Source: a virus. From it: a stretch of 42,712 nt of DNA. Shown here in pieces: positions 17,096 through 26,526 of this stretch. The translations under genes and the position numbers were made by a program. Position 1 is the stretch's first letter. Each line of letters starts with the position of its first letter. The DNA lies in IMG/VR virus record IMGVR_UViG_3300020176_000029, positions 1-42,712 of that record, one strand, 5' to 3'. Below the pieces are notes generated by a model. The model did not search any database. It saw nothing but the letters and a program-made list of their open reading frames with translations, and had not been told where the DNA came from.

Positions 17096-17350
17096 ATGGC
17101 TACACAGAATATTACAGCTACGGTAACACAGGGTAATGCATTATCTGGGCTAGCTAGCCCAGGTTCGACGGTAGATGTCGCAGGCATTGCAATCGGAGGG
17201 GTAAGATTGTCAGAATTGTCGGATGTTGTTATTGACGATAAAGATAAAAAAACGGGAGCATTAATGACATACGATGCAAGTACTGGGGGATTTAAAGTAC
17301 TGACCGAAATAAACGCACCAGCATTAAAATTAACCGGAGGGGCATTCTAA
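17096..17350 (+). CDS. Small fibre-associated protein
   Basis: An 84-residue protein starting 2 bases after the upstream stop, whose own TAA directly abuts the ATG of the 952-residue fibre. The N-terminus is Ala/Thr/Gly-rich. The second half, 'LSELSDVVIDDKDKKTGALM' followed by a Tyr-Asp-Ala-Ser-Thr-Gly-Gly-Phe turn, is a single copy of the 'LSDVDIT..LVWD..KFIPG' module. That module is repeated six times in the 1796-residue fibre and occurs once in the protein at 40662. It could be an N-terminal attachment piece of the following fibre, split into its own gene. No further function can be recognised. Confidence 0.6.
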   Translation: MATQNITATVTQGNALSGLASPGSTVDVAGIAIGGVRLSELSDVVIDDKDKKTGALMTYDASTGGFKVLTEINAPALKLTGGAF

Positions 17351-20209
17351 ATGACCGGAACAGTAATCAAGATTAAGTATAGTACCGTAACAGCCCAACC
17401 GGCAGACGATACATTAGAAATTGCAGAATTAGCGTATTCCTATATATCAGGATCCAATACGTTATTCATTGGCGCAGATGACGGCGCTGGTGGAACTACT
17501 GCCATTAAGATTGGCGGTCAAAAATACGTAAATTATTTAGACCATGCCAAAGGCACACTAACCGCTAGTGCAGCAATCCTGGTAGACTCCAATAAGTGGG
17601 TCGATGAGATCATCACTGGAGGATTAACACTAACAACTTCTGGTGGTTCGGGTACTCAAAAGGTTACTTCAATCAGTACGGAAATCGACGGGACTTCCAC
17701 AAACGGTCAGCTAATTACTGCTCTTGCCGTTAAGAACTACGTTGATACTACCGCAGCAGCAGTTGATCTTGGTGAACTAAATGACGTTACGATCACTAAT
17801 GCCACCGGCGCTCAGATTCTTTTATACGATAGCATTAACAGCGAATGGGTAAACCGTGGTTTATCTGGTGATGTTACTATCAACGAAAGTGGCGTTGCAG
17901 ATATTGCAGCAACTGGCGTTACTACTGGTTCCTTTGGTTCGGCCACATCTATTCCAACATTTACTGTTGCCGCTGACGGTCGATTGACTGCCGCTGGTTC
18001 TGTTAATGTTGCAACAAGTTTAAATGTTCGTGGTGATGATTTAACTACCACGACAGTAGATCTTTTAACTGATACACTTTCTATCGGTGGTGGCACTGGT
18101 ATTAGTACAACCACTAGCGCAGATAAAATTACCGTTAAGTTAAATGACACTTCAGTTATTGCTGGGGCATATGGTTCTACTAGTGCTATCCCAACTTTCA
18201 CGGTTGATCAACAGGGTCGTTTGACTTCTGCTGGTAGTGTATCCATTACAACATCATTGAGTATCCAGGGTGATACAGGCACTGATACTGTATCACTTGC
18301 CAATGATACGTTAGACTTTGCTGGCGGAGTTGCTTTAACCAGTAGTGTTACTGATAATGTAGTAACATATAACTTAGTTAATACTTCGGTTACTGCAGGT
18401 GCTTATGGTTCAGCGACAACCATACCAACATTTACCGTTGATGCGCAAGGTCGTTTAACTGCTGCAGGAAGCGCATTAGTTTCTACAACCACATCATACG
18501 CTGGCGATAGTGGCTTAGGTAATATTACTACTGGCAGTGCACTAACAATTGCTGGTGGAGTTGGTCTAACAACTGAATACGATACCGGTACATTAACAGT
18601 TGATCTAGATAATACAGCTGTAACTGCTGGATCTTACGGTAATGCAACAACCATACCAACGTTTACAGTTGATGCACAAGGTCGTTTAACTGCCGCTGGA
18701 ACTGTGCTTGTTTCAACTACTACTTCTATTGCCGGTGATACTGGTTCAGGTAGTGTTGCAACAGGAAGTGCAATCACTTTTGCCGGTGGAACTGGTTTAA
18801 CTACTGATTGGGACACAAATAACGATACGTTGACAGTCACACTAGATGATACCGCAGTTACTGCTGGTACATATGGTGCGGCCACGACGATTCCTCAATT
18901 TACTGTTGATGCTCAAGGTCGTATTACAAATGCAACCACGGTAAGCATTAATGCTAACTCATATGGAACGTTCTCGGTCGATCAGGCCGGCACATTCACT
19001 TGGGCAGATTCTGGTACTACTGTTGCTTCCGGTAATGCCGATACAGTTAGATTTGTTTCTGGTGAGGGTATCAACCTATGGGTAGATGGTACCAATGATG
19101 CAGTTAAGTTTGATAACACCGGCGTTCTTTCGAATGTTGCTGGTACTCATATTACCGTTTCTAGCTCAACCGGCAACGTAACAATTGGTACTGATGCCAC
19201 TTCAGCAAATACTGTATCAACAATTGTTGCCCGAGATGCTTCTGGTGACTTTGCTTCTAATAAAGCAACATTAAATGAATTGCAAGTTGATGATATTAAT
19301 ATCAACGGCAATGTTATTTCAACGACCACTACTGATGAAAATCTTCAGTTGACCGCTAACGGTGATGGTATTGTTGAAATTACTTCAGATACCAATATTA
19401 CTGGTGGTCTTACTATCACCGGCGATTTGACTGTAACTGGTACATCTACTCAGATTAATGTACAAGAATTGGTGGTTGAAGACCCGATCATTTACTTAGC
19501 GTCTGCTCAAACTCCTGGCGTTGATACAACAACCGATATCGGTTTTGTTGGAAACTATATCTCTGGTGGTGTTTATGCTCACACAGGTTTGGTACGTCAT
19601 ACGGCAGACGGCATTTGGTATCTATTTGACCAATACACGCCAGAAGTTGACGAGAATGGTAACGTTGTAGATATTGCAGATGCATCGTTTAACATTGCAT
19701 CACTTAATGCTAACGTTGTTGGTACACTTACTGGTGTCGCTGAAACAGCCACTAAACTTCTAAACTTACGTACAATCTCACTATCAGGTGATGTCGTTGG
19801 TTCATTAGAATTTGACGGTAGTGCTGATGCAAATATGGCTGTCACAATCCAGCCAAACTCAGTAGCCCTAGGAACAGATACTACAGGCAACTATGTTGCA
19901 ACACTTGCCTCATCTAACGGTGGTCTAACAGTTACTGATTCTGGTTCAGAATCTTCTGCAGTTTCAATTGAACTTGATACCACAAATTCTACATTCACCA
20001 ATGGTGCAAAAGATGCATTTGGTGCAAGTATTAATGGCGGAACATACACCAACATTGCACTTTCATACAATACCGGAACTAAAGTTGTCACTGGATCAGT
20101 CAATACTGCCACAACAGCCGTTAAAGGTATTGCATCGTTTAGTGCTGATAATTTCACCGTCACTTCAGGCGTAGTAACTGTTTCTAGAATTGAAGGTGGA
20201 ACGTTCTAA
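17351..20209 (+). CDS. Repetitive tail fibre protein, 'DAQGRLTAAG' repeats
   Basis: A 952-residue fibre. The N-terminus has 'EIAELAYSYISGSNTLFIGA', a domain common at the start of phage fibres. Residues about 186-540 hold five copies of an about 77-residue repeat centred on 'GATTIPTFTVDAQGRLTAAG'-like text. From about residue 694 there is 'QINVQELVVEDPIIYLASAQ' and a 'GGVYAHTGLVRHTADGIWYLF' type block, a domain also present in the 1796-residue fibre. The end ('VSRIEGGTF') is a hydrophobic/glycine tip. These features are typical of long beta fibres of T4-like cyanophages. The start directly follows the upstream stop, with GGAGG about 10 bases before it. A late promoter and a hairpin follow the gene. 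It is probably a trimeric rod; the receptor is unknown. Confidence 0.78.
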   Translation: MTGTVIKIKYSTVTAQPADDTLEIAELAYSYISGSNTLFIGADDGAGGTTAIKIGGQKYVNYLDHAKGTLTASAAILVDSNKWVDEIITGGLTLTTSGGSGTQKVTSISTEIDGTSTNGQLITALAVKNYVDTTAAAVDLGELNDVTITNATGAQILLYDSINSEWVNRGLSGDVTINESGVADIAATGVTTGSFGSATSIPTFTVAADGRLTAAGSVNVATSLNVRGDDLTTTTVDLLTDTLSIGGGTGISTTTSADKITVKLNDTSVIAGAYGSTSAIPTFTVDQQGRLTSAGSVSITTSLSIQGDTGTDTVSLANDTLDFAGGVALTSSVTDNVVTYNLVNTSVTAGAYGSATTIPTFTVDAQGRLTAAGSALVSTTTSYAGDSGLGNITTGSALTIAGGVGLTTEYDTGTLTVDLDNTAVTAGSYGNATTIPTFTVDAQGRLTAAGTVLVSTTTSIAGDTGSGSVATGSAITFAGGTGLTTDWDTNNDTLTVTLDDTAVTAGTYGAATTIPQFTVDAQGRITNATTVSINANSYGTFSVDQAGTFTWADSGTTVASGNADTVRFVSGEGINLWVDGTNDAVKFDNTGVLSNVAGTHITVSSSTGNVTIGTDATSANTVSTIVARDASGDFASNKATLNELQVDDININGNVISTTTTDENLQLTANGDGIVEITSDTNITGGLTITGDLTVTGTSTQINVQELVVEDPIIYLASAQTPGVDTTTDIGFVGNYISGGVYAHTGLVRHTADGIWYLFDQYTPEVDENGNVVDIADASFNIASLNANVVGTLTGVAETATKLLNLRTISLSGDVVGSLEFDGSADANMAVTIQPNSVALGTDTTGNYVATLASSNGGLTVTDSGSESSAVSIELDTTNSTFTNGAKDAFGASINGGTYTNIALSYNTGTKVVTGSVNTATTAVKGIASFSADNFTVTSGVVTVSRIEGGTF
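17908..18957 (+). repeat. Five tandem copies of a ~231-bp fibre repeat
   Basis: Each copy encodes a 'TAGAYGSATTIPTFTVDAQ'-like turn plus a variable strand block. Copies begin near 17914, 18145, 18382, 18610 and 18847, a period of 228-237 bases (about 77 residues). A related copy occurs near 21616 in the next fibre. The DNA copies differ at many third positions. Confidence 0.75.
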
Positions 20210-20216
20210 AATATGA

Positions 20217-20224
20217 TATAAATA
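20217..20224 (+). promoter_or_regulatory. T4-type late promoter (TATAAATA)
   Basis: An exact late consensus 7 bases after the stop of the 952-residue fibre gene and 66 bases before the start at 20291. The expected initiation point is near 20230. That leaves a leader of about 60 bases containing the hairpin at 20250-20271. It would drive the long unit 20291-29614. Confidence 0.8.
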
Positions 20225-20249
20225 TATGTAAGTAATTTGTTGAAACAAA

Positions 20250-20271
20250 AGGGGTTCTCTTTAGAACCCCT
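20250..20271 (+). terminator. Perfect 9-bp hairpin with tetraloop (terminator or leader structure)
   Basis: AGGGGTTCT (20250-20258), loop CTTT, AGAACCCCT (20263-20271). On the + strand only a weak T-rich tail (CTTAT) follows. On the - strand the same stem is followed by TTTTGTTT, a better intrinsic-terminator tail. It may end + transcripts from the upstream fibre, stop antisense transcripts, or stabilise the 5' leader made from the promoter at 20217. The ribosome site AAGG lies 5 bases past the stem. The structure is certain; its role is not. Confidence 0.65.
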
Positions 20272-20290
20272 CTTATAAGGTCAATACCTA

Positions 20291-20788
20291 ATGGCAACCA
20301 GTATTATACATAAGAAGTCTTCCGTTCCTGGGAAGATTCCATCAACTACTCAGCTCGAGTATGGTGAACTTGCCGTAAACACGGCAGACGGCACGATTAG
20401 CCTCAAAAATGATCCAGGTACAGGTGAACAAATCACCACGATTTATTCCGCAACGGAAAATACAATCGCAATCGATACCACCGGATACTCAAACTCCACA
20501 GCATCAACTTTAAAAGACGTACTAGACGATCTAGACGGAGCAATATCCAATGTTACTAGTGGAGGAGTCGTAGTAGACCCTAATAGTATCTTGGGAAGTG
20601 GAACTGCAATCGATCCGTATTATGTAACACTAGACTCTGTGCTGTCTGCAGGTAATACCACACAATCAAATTTAACGGTTAATGACTTAACGGTCGAAGG
20701 AACATTTACCGTTGATGGTATATCAGTTACACAGATTGACGGCGCAACTCTAGATGATATCGTTGCGCTCAGTATAGCCTTAGGATAA
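20291..20788 (+). CDS. Fibre-like protein with 'GELAVNTADG' N-terminal domain
   Basis: A 165-residue protein. The N-terminus 'KKSSVPGKIPSTTQLEYGEL' continues 'AVNTADGTISLKNDPG', a very common N-terminal module of phage fibres and receptor-binding proteins. The remainder contains 'STASTLKDVLDDLDGAISNV' and a C-terminal 'NLTVNDLTVEGTFTVDGISV' strand repeat like that in both long fibres. It ends in a short helix ('LDDIVALSIALG'). It is short for a complete fibre, so it may be a connector or a separately encoded fibre base. It is the first gene after a late promoter and hairpin, with an AAGG site about 10 bases before the start. Structural role likely, partner unknown. Confidence 0.65.
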   Translation: MATSIIHKKSSVPGKIPSTTQLEYGELAVNTADGTISLKNDPGTGEQITTIYSATENTIAIDTTGYSNSTASTLKDVLDDLDGAISNVTSGGVVVDPNSILGSGTAIDPYYVTLDSVLSAGNTTQSNLTVNDLTVEGTFTVDGISVTQIDGATLDDIVALSIALG

Positions 20789-20795
20789 TATAAAC

Positions 20796-21134
20796 ATGGC
20801 AAATAAATTTAAACTTCATACATTTGACGGTTCTTCTACGTTTGCAAATACGCAGATGGCAGTATATACCGCACCAGCATTAACTACTACAGTTGTTATA
20901 GGCTTAACGATAAGCAATATTACACAAGCAACTTTAGTGTATATTGATGTAAAAGTAAATAACGTCGATGGTGATCAAGTATTTTTAGTTAAGGGCGCGC
21001 CTGTTCCTCAAGGCGGTTCGATTGAAATCATGTCGGGAAACAAGATAACACTGGAAGAAGGTGATGGCATCTTGGTATATTCAGATACAGCATCATCAAT
21101 AGATACAATCGTAAGCGTAATGGAGCAGTCATAA
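20796..21134 (+). CDS. Small conserved virion protein
   Basis: A 112-residue beta-rich protein. The region 'GAPVPQGGSIEIMSGNKITL' followed by 'EEGDGILVYSDTASSIDTIV' matches a small protein found near fibre and neck genes of many tailed phages. In those, a 'PxPxGGSxELMxGNKIVLxxGD' pattern is typical. Its function is not established to my knowledge; a decoration or connector protein of the tail is plausible. AGGA lies about 10 bases before the start. One base separates its stop from the ATG of the 1796-residue fibre, so co-translation with that fibre is likely. Confidence 0.68.
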   Translation: MANKFKLHTFDGSSTFANTQMAVYTAPALTTTVVIGLTISNITQATLVYIDVKVNNVDGDQVFLVKGAPVPQGGSIEIMSGNKITLEEGDGILVYSDTASSIDTIVSVMEQS

Positions 21135-21135
21135 T

Positions 21136-24100
21136 ATGGCACAATATATCGGTAATTCACCAGCAAATATTCTCTTACAAACTAAGAGACAGACATTTAC
21201 TTACATTGCTACTGCTGGTCAAACAATTTTTTCCGGAACTGATGCGTTCTCTCAGTCCTTCGTAGCTCCATCATTAGCGCAAATATTGGTTTACGTTAAT
21301 GGATCATTGATTGAACCGCATGAATATTCTAATACAACATCCACTCTAACACTAAACGCTGGTGTTAGTGCCGGTGATACTGTAGTTGTTTTCACTGAAA
21401 TAGAAGCTGCTTTAGTATCGTCGTATACTCGCGAAGAGACGTTAGATTTAATCAACTTGACTCTTTCTAGTGGATTTGATACATTATTTTCAGCAAAAGA
21501 TACCGATGATCTCGCAGAAGGCACTAACCTATACTATACCGACGCTAGAGCGCAAGGTGCTATCTCAACAGATGCAACACTATCATATTCAGATGGTGTA
21601 GTTTCTATGCCTCTATCTGGCGTTACTGCCGGGGAATATGGTTCTGCAAGTACAGTTCCTGTTATTACAGTTGATGCTCAGGGTCGCATTACATCCGCAT
21701 CTACGACCAATGTTGCTGGAGTTAGCGGGTTCTCATATGTACCTTCAACTAACACATATACTATCACAACTTCAGCCGGAACTAGTTTCGATGCTACTGG
21801 TGATTTAACTTCATTCGATACTGGTGATCTTGCAGAAGGCACTAACTTATATTATACTGATGCGCGTATTAACGATTTCCTTGCCACCAATGGATACGAT
21901 TCTGCCATTGCTGCCAAAATTAACTCAGCTGATTTTACTTCAACAGCAGATACTTGGATTAATACTAAAAATTCTGACGTCCTCGATGAAGGCGTTACTA
22001 ATTTATACTATACGGATACACGAGTTGGTGATTACCTTGACAACAATGGATATGATACTGCGGCAAATATTGTAGCGTCAATCGTAGACACTGCTCCTAC
22101 TACACTAGATACTCTAAACGAACTTGCGGCAGCTTTGGGCGATGACCCTAACTTTGCAACTAGTATCAGTGATGCTATCGGATTGAAGGCTAACACTGCT
22201 GATTTAGGAACTGCCGCAGCACAAAATGTTGAATACTTTGCAACTGCTGCTCAAGGTACTCTTGCTGATAGTGCATTGCAATCAGTTGCATTTACTGATC
22301 TTACAACAACTCCAACGACAATCTCTGGATACGGTATTACTGATGCGTTCGATGGTGCTTATGCAAGTTTAACTGGCGTTCCTACTTTAGGAACAGCTTC
22401 TGCTGAAAATGTAGAATACTTTGCCAGCGCAGCGCAAGGTGCATTGGCGGATAGCGCATTGCAATCAGTTGCATTTGCAGATCTTACTTCAACCCCAACG
22501 ACACTTGCAGGATATGGTATCACTGATGCATTTGATGGTGCATATTCAAGTCTAACAGGTACTCCGACGACACTTGCAGGATATGGTATTACTGATGCTC
22601 CAGCATCATTGACTGATCTTGGAATCACAGATGGTACTATTGGTCAGATCCTCACCACTGACGGAGCTGGTGGATTTACATTCGAAGATGCTGCAGAACC
22701 TTTAGTAGTTTCAGGTACTGCACCAGCATCACCAGAAGAAGGTGCATTGTGGTTTGATAATGTCACTACTGGTCAACTCTACGCATATGTAGGTACTTCA
22801 TGGTTGTCAACAGCTGGATTGACAACGTTAAGCTTCTCAAGTGTTGGTGATCTATCTGATGTAGATATTACGACATCTACTCCAACTGCAGGACAAGCGT
22901 TAGTTTGGGATGCAGTAAATTCTAAGTTTATTCCAGGAGAGTCTTTCAGTCAATCTGATTTTAATACCGCATTTGCAGCTAATAGCACAGATGATTTGGA
23001 TGAAGGTACGACTAACCTATACTATACGGATACTCGTGCAGACGCTAGAATTACTCTTGCATCTAGTAATTATGCCACCGCTGCGCAGGGTGTATTAGCA
23101 GATACTGCTTTACAGACAGTCGCATTTGCGGATCTCACGACAACTCCAACCACGATCGCTGGTTATGGTATCACTGATGCCTTTGATGGTGCGTACTCAA
23201 GTCTGACTGGCACTCCAACCACGATCGCTGGTTATGGTATCACTGATGCCTTTGATGGTGCGTATTCAAGTTTAACTGGCACTCCAACTTTAGGAACAGC
23301 TTCTGCTGAAAATGTCGAATACTTTGCTACAGCTGCTCAAGGCGCTTTGGCAGATACTGCTTTACAGACAGCTGATTTAACTGGTTATGCCACTGAAACA
23401 TTCGTGAATAACGCAGTAGCTGCAAAAGATAATACAGACGAGATTACAGAAGGCACGACTAACCTATACTATACAGATGCACGCGTCGAGACAAAGATTG
23501 ATGCATATGTAACTGGTGGAACTGGTGTTACAGTTACATCTGGCGAAATCGCAATTGGTCAAGACGTTGCAACTACTGCTGACGTTATCTTCAACGACAT
23601 TTCTGCCAACGGAAACGTTGTTATTGACGGCAACTTAACTGTTTCTGGCACAACTGTTACTATCAATGCTACCGACCTTGCCGTTGAAGATAACATGATA
23701 TATCTCAACTCAGGTAGTGCCGTTGCCAATCCTGATCTTGGTATTGCTGGTAACTATAATGATGGTACATACGCACATGCAGGCGTCTTCCGCGATGCTA
23801 CTGATGGAGTATGGAAGTTCTATGATGGATACACACTAGAACCAGATGCATCTGTTTTCATTGACACATCACATGCCTCATTCAATTTAGCATCAGTTCA
23901 GGCAAGTTCTTTTATTGGCGATGTTACTGGCACAGTTTCATCTTTATCTAATCATACCACTACAGATCTAACCGAAGGAACTAATCTTTATTATACTGAT
24001 ACAAGAGTTGGTACATATCTAACAACAAACTCGTACGCGACAGAAACGTTTGTTGGTTCTGCGATCACAACTGCATCTAGTAACTACGCTACAGCTGCAC

Positions 24101-26526
24101 AAGGTGCATTAGCAGATAGTGCACTCCAAACAGTTGCTTTCGGCGACCTCACATCGACCCCAACAACATTGGCTGGATATGGTATCACGGATGCGTTTGA
24201 CGGTACTTATGCAAGTTTAACTGGAGCTCCAACTGTTCCATCTGCATTGACGGATCTTGGAATTACTGACGGTACTATCGGACAGATTCTTACTACAGAC
24301 GGTGCCGGTGGATTTACATTCGAAGATTCTACTGGCGGTGTTGTCGTATCAGCAACAGCCCCTACATCACCGGCAGAAGGTGCACTATGGTTTGATAATG
24401 TTACAACCGGCCAACTATATGCGTATGTTGGAACTTCCTGGCTATCAACTGCCGGTCTAACGACGTTAAGTTTCTCAAGTGTTGGCGATTTATCTGATGT
24501 AGATATTACTTCAGCCGCTCCTACTGATGGTCAAGCATTGGTTTGGGATAATGCCAATTCTAAGTTTATTCCTGGCGATGTTTCTGTAGACTTTACTGGT
24601 TATGCAACAGAAACATACGTTGGTACAGCAATATCTACAGCATCTAGCAATTACGCTACAGCTGCACAAGGAACTCTTGCTGATAGTGCATTGCAAGCAG
24701 CCGATTTGACTGGATATGCTACAGAAACTTATGTCGGTACAGCAATATCTACAGCATCTAGTAATTATGCGACTGCGGCTCAAGGTACACTTGCCGATAG
24801 CGCATTACAGGCTGCCGACCTAACTGGTTATGCCACGGAAACATATGTTGGTACGCAGATTGCTAACTTGGTTGACACTGCGCCATCAACATTAGATACA
24901 TTGAATGAGCTTGCTGCAGCATTGGGAGACGATCCTAACTTTGCTACAACAATTACAACTTCATTGGGAGAAAAAGTAGATCTTACTGGAACTACTACTG
25001 CTGTTATTCCATTCTATTATGCAGATCAGACATCATTCCCAAGTGCAGCAACATATCATGGCGCCATAGCACACAGTCATGCAGATGGTGCAATGTATTT
25101 TGCACACATGGGAACGTGGGTTGAGCTTGCAAATTCAACTGATTTAGTTTCTGATGTTAGCGGATTATCTGATGTCGATCTAATAACAACACCTATCGCA
25201 GACGGAAATACTTTGGTGTGGAATGCTTCTTCTGGAACATTTATTCCAGGAGATCATGCAATCTCGGCAGTAGGTTACTCCAACGATTACGATGATCTAG
25301 ATAACAAACCAACTCTATCAACAGTAGCTGGAACTGGTGACTATAATGATCTGATCAATACACCTACTGTTCCAGCTTCTATAGATGACTTGACTGATGT
25401 AGATACTTCTACATCGGCTCCTTTAGATGGTCAGTCTTTGGTTTGGAGTTCGACAACTTCTAAGTGGAGACCAGTTACCGTATCCGGTGGCACTGGTGGT
25501 GGTTCTAGTTTAGTTCCTACTCAAGACACGGCACCTGTAGGTCCTGCTGATGGTCAGTTATGGTATGACACAGACTCTGGAACATTGTTTGTATATTACG
25601 ACGATGGTTCTACTGCACAATGGGTCCAGGTCGCAAACCCATCTTCTGGTGGTACTGTTTCAATTTATCTCAATGATCTACATAACGTAGACACAGAAAC
25701 CAATCCTGCTGCTGATGGACAGGCATTGATTTGGGATGCTGCTAATTCCATGTGGATTCCTGGAGACTCATTCAGTGAGACTGATTTTAATACTGCATTC
25801 GGTATCAAGAGTATCGGTGGATTGGGTGATGTCGATTTAGCGACGACTCCTCCTGCAGATGGTGACACACTAGTTTGGGATGGTATCAACTCTAAGTTCG
25901 TTCCAGGAGCCGGTGGTGGCGGTGGTGGTGGTGCATCTATCACCACATCAGAGACTGCTCCTACAGAACCAGTAGAAGGTGACATGTGGTTCAACTCTGC
26001 GACATTCGCATTGTTCTTATATTATAACGACGGTGATTCTACTCAATGGGTTCAGATCAACGATGCTGGTGGTGCTGCTGGAAATGGTCTAGTTCAGATC
26101 TCTTCCACTCCTCCTGCAAATCCTTCATCTGGTGATTTGTGGTACGACGATGCATCTACTGGAACTTTGTTGATATACAACGGCGAAGTATGGGTATCTA
26201 CCGCAGATGGTGGCGGTGCTGGTAATCAATCAGGTTACTGGAGTGAAATTAATACCACTACTTTCGATGCGATCAGTGGATCTAAGTTGTTTGTGGATAG
26301 TTCTACTAATCCAGTTCAAGTTAATCTTCCTGCTAATCCTTCTATGGGTGAAGAAGTTTATATCGTTGATGCGACGGGAACTGCTGAAACAAATGCAATC
26401 ACGGTGTCAAGAAACGGAAGTAAGATTCTAGGTCTTGACGAAGACTTGATCATGGATGTTAACAATGCAGCTGTTCTACTTGCATACTATAACACAACTC
26501 GTGGTTGGATCGTGTTAAGCAAATAA
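21136..26526 (+). CDS. Very long repetitive tail fibre (1796 residues)
   Basis: Built almost wholly from short shared modules. There are six 'EGTNLYYTDAR' motifs, seven 'ATAAQGALADSALQ' motifs and five 'GYGITDAFDGAYSSLTG' motifs. There are also two 'TLDTLNELAAALGDDPNF' motifs and six 'LSDVDITT..LVWD..KFIPG' modules. Several 'EGALWFDNVTTGQLYAYVG' modules include two identical long blocks. Residues about 834-937 match the 'VED..IYL..GNY' block of the 952-residue fibre. Poly-glycine hinges lie at about 1592-1599. The C-terminal domain ('TNPVQVNLPANPSMGEEVYI' and 'NTTRGWIVLSK') is a head domain familiar from T4-like cyanophage fibres. GGAG precedes the start. It is probably a long flexible trimeric fibre. 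Confidence 0.8.
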   Translation: MAQYIGNSPANILLQTKRQTFTYIATAGQTIFSGTDAFSQSFVAPSLAQILVYVNGSLIEPHEYSNTTSTLTLNAGVSAGDTVVVFTEIEAALVSSYTREETLDLINLTLSSGFDTLFSAKDTDDLAEGTNLYYTDARAQGAISTDATLSYSDGVVSMPLSGVTAGEYGSASTVPVITVDAQGRITSASTTNVAGVSGFSYVPSTNTYTITTSAGTSFDATGDLTSFDTGDLAEGTNLYYTDARINDFLATNGYDSAIAAKINSADFTSTADTWINTKNSDVLDEGVTNLYYTDTRVGDYLDNNGYDTAANIVASIVDTAPTTLDTLNELAAALGDDPNFATSISDAIGLKANTADLGTAAAQNVEYFATAAQGTLADSALQSVAFTDLTTTPTTISGYGITDAFDGAYASLTGVPTLGTASAENVEYFASAAQGALADSALQSVAFADLTSTPTTLAGYGITDAFDGAYSSLTGTPTTLAGYGITDAPASLTDLGITDGTIGQILTTDGAGGFTFEDAAEPLVVSGTAPASPEEGALWFDNVTTGQLYAYVGTSWLSTAGLTTLSFSSVGDLSDVDITTSTPTAGQALVWDAVNSKFIPGESFSQSDFNTAFAANSTDDLDEGTTNLYYTDTRADARITLASSNYATAAQGVLADTALQTVAFADLTTTPTTIAGYGITDAFDGAYSSLTGTPTTIAGYGITDAFDGAYSSLTGTPTLGTASAENVEYFATAAQGALADTALQTADLTGYATETFVNNAVAAKDNTDEITEGTTNLYYTDARVETKIDAYVTGGTGVTVTSGEIAIGQDVATTADVIFNDISANGNVVIDGNLTVSGTTVTINATDLAVEDNMIYLNSGSAVANPDLGIAGNYNDGTYAHAGVFRDATDGVWKFYDGYTLEPDASVFIDTSHASFNLASVQASSFIGDVTGTVSSLSNHTTTDLTEGTNLYYTDTRVGTYLTTNSYATETFVGSAITTASSNYATAAQGALADSALQTVAFGDLTSTPTTLAGYGITDAFDGTYASLTGAPTVPSALTDLGITDGTIGQILTTDGAGGFTFEDSTGGVVVSATAPTSPAEGALWFDNVTTGQLYAYVGTSWLSTAGLTTLSFSSVGDLSDVDITSAAPTDGQALVWDNANSKFIPGDVSVDFTGYATETYVGTAISTASSNYATAAQGTLADSALQAADLTGYATETYVGTAISTASSNYATAAQGTLADSALQAADLTGYATETYVGTQIANLVDTAPSTLDTLNELAAALGDDPNFATTITTSLGEKVDLTGTTTAVIPFYYADQTSFPSAATYHGAIAHSHADGAMYFAHMGTWVELANSTDLVSDVSGLSDVDLITTPIADGNTLVWNASSGTFIPGDHAISAVGYSNDYDDLDNKPTLSTVAGTGDYNDLINTPTVPASIDDLTDVDTSTSAPLDGQSLVWSSTTSKWRPVTVSGGTGGGSSLVPTQDTAPVGPADGQLWYDTDSGTLFVYYDDGSTAQWVQVANPSSGGTVSIYLNDLHNVDTETNPAADGQALIWDAANSMWIPGDSFSETDFNTAFGIKSIGGLGDVDLATTPPADGDTLVWDGINSKFVPGAGGGGGGGASITTSETAPTEPVEGDMWFNSATFALFLYYNDGDSTQWVQINDAGGAAGNGLVQISSTPPANPSSGDLWYDDASTGTLLIYNGEVWVSTADGGGAGNQSGYWSEINTTTFDAISGSKLFVDSSTNPVQVNLPANPSMGEEVYIVDATGTAETNAITVSRNGSKILGLDEDLIMDVNNAAVLLAYYNTTRGWIVLSK
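23143..23280 (+). repeat. Recent 69-bp tandem duplication in the long fibre gene
   Basis: Two direct copies (23143-23211 and 23212-23280) differ at only 3 of 69 bases, all silent, and share 52 identical bases in a row. Each codes for the 23-residue unit from Thr-Pro-Thr-Thr to Ser-Leu-Thr-Gly. A partial third copy starts at 23281. Confidence 0.9.
24589..24816 (+). repeat. 114-bp tandem repeat, same protein but diverged DNA
   Basis: Copies 24589-24702 and 24703-24816 encode 38-residue units that differ at one residue (Phe/Leu) but carry more than a dozen silent changes. A central block of about 25 bases is identical. A partial third copy starts at 24817. Confidence 0.88.

Noticed and set aside
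17812-18201. 129-residue minus-strand frame in the 952-residue fibre gene
   Set aside because: Its Val/Pro-rich text is the mirror of Thr/Gly-rich fibre repeats, as are the similar minus-strand frames nearby.
17908-18957. CRISPR-like regular repeats
   Set aside because: The periodic DNA is in-frame coding repeat with about 77-residue units, not short identical repeats with unique spacers.
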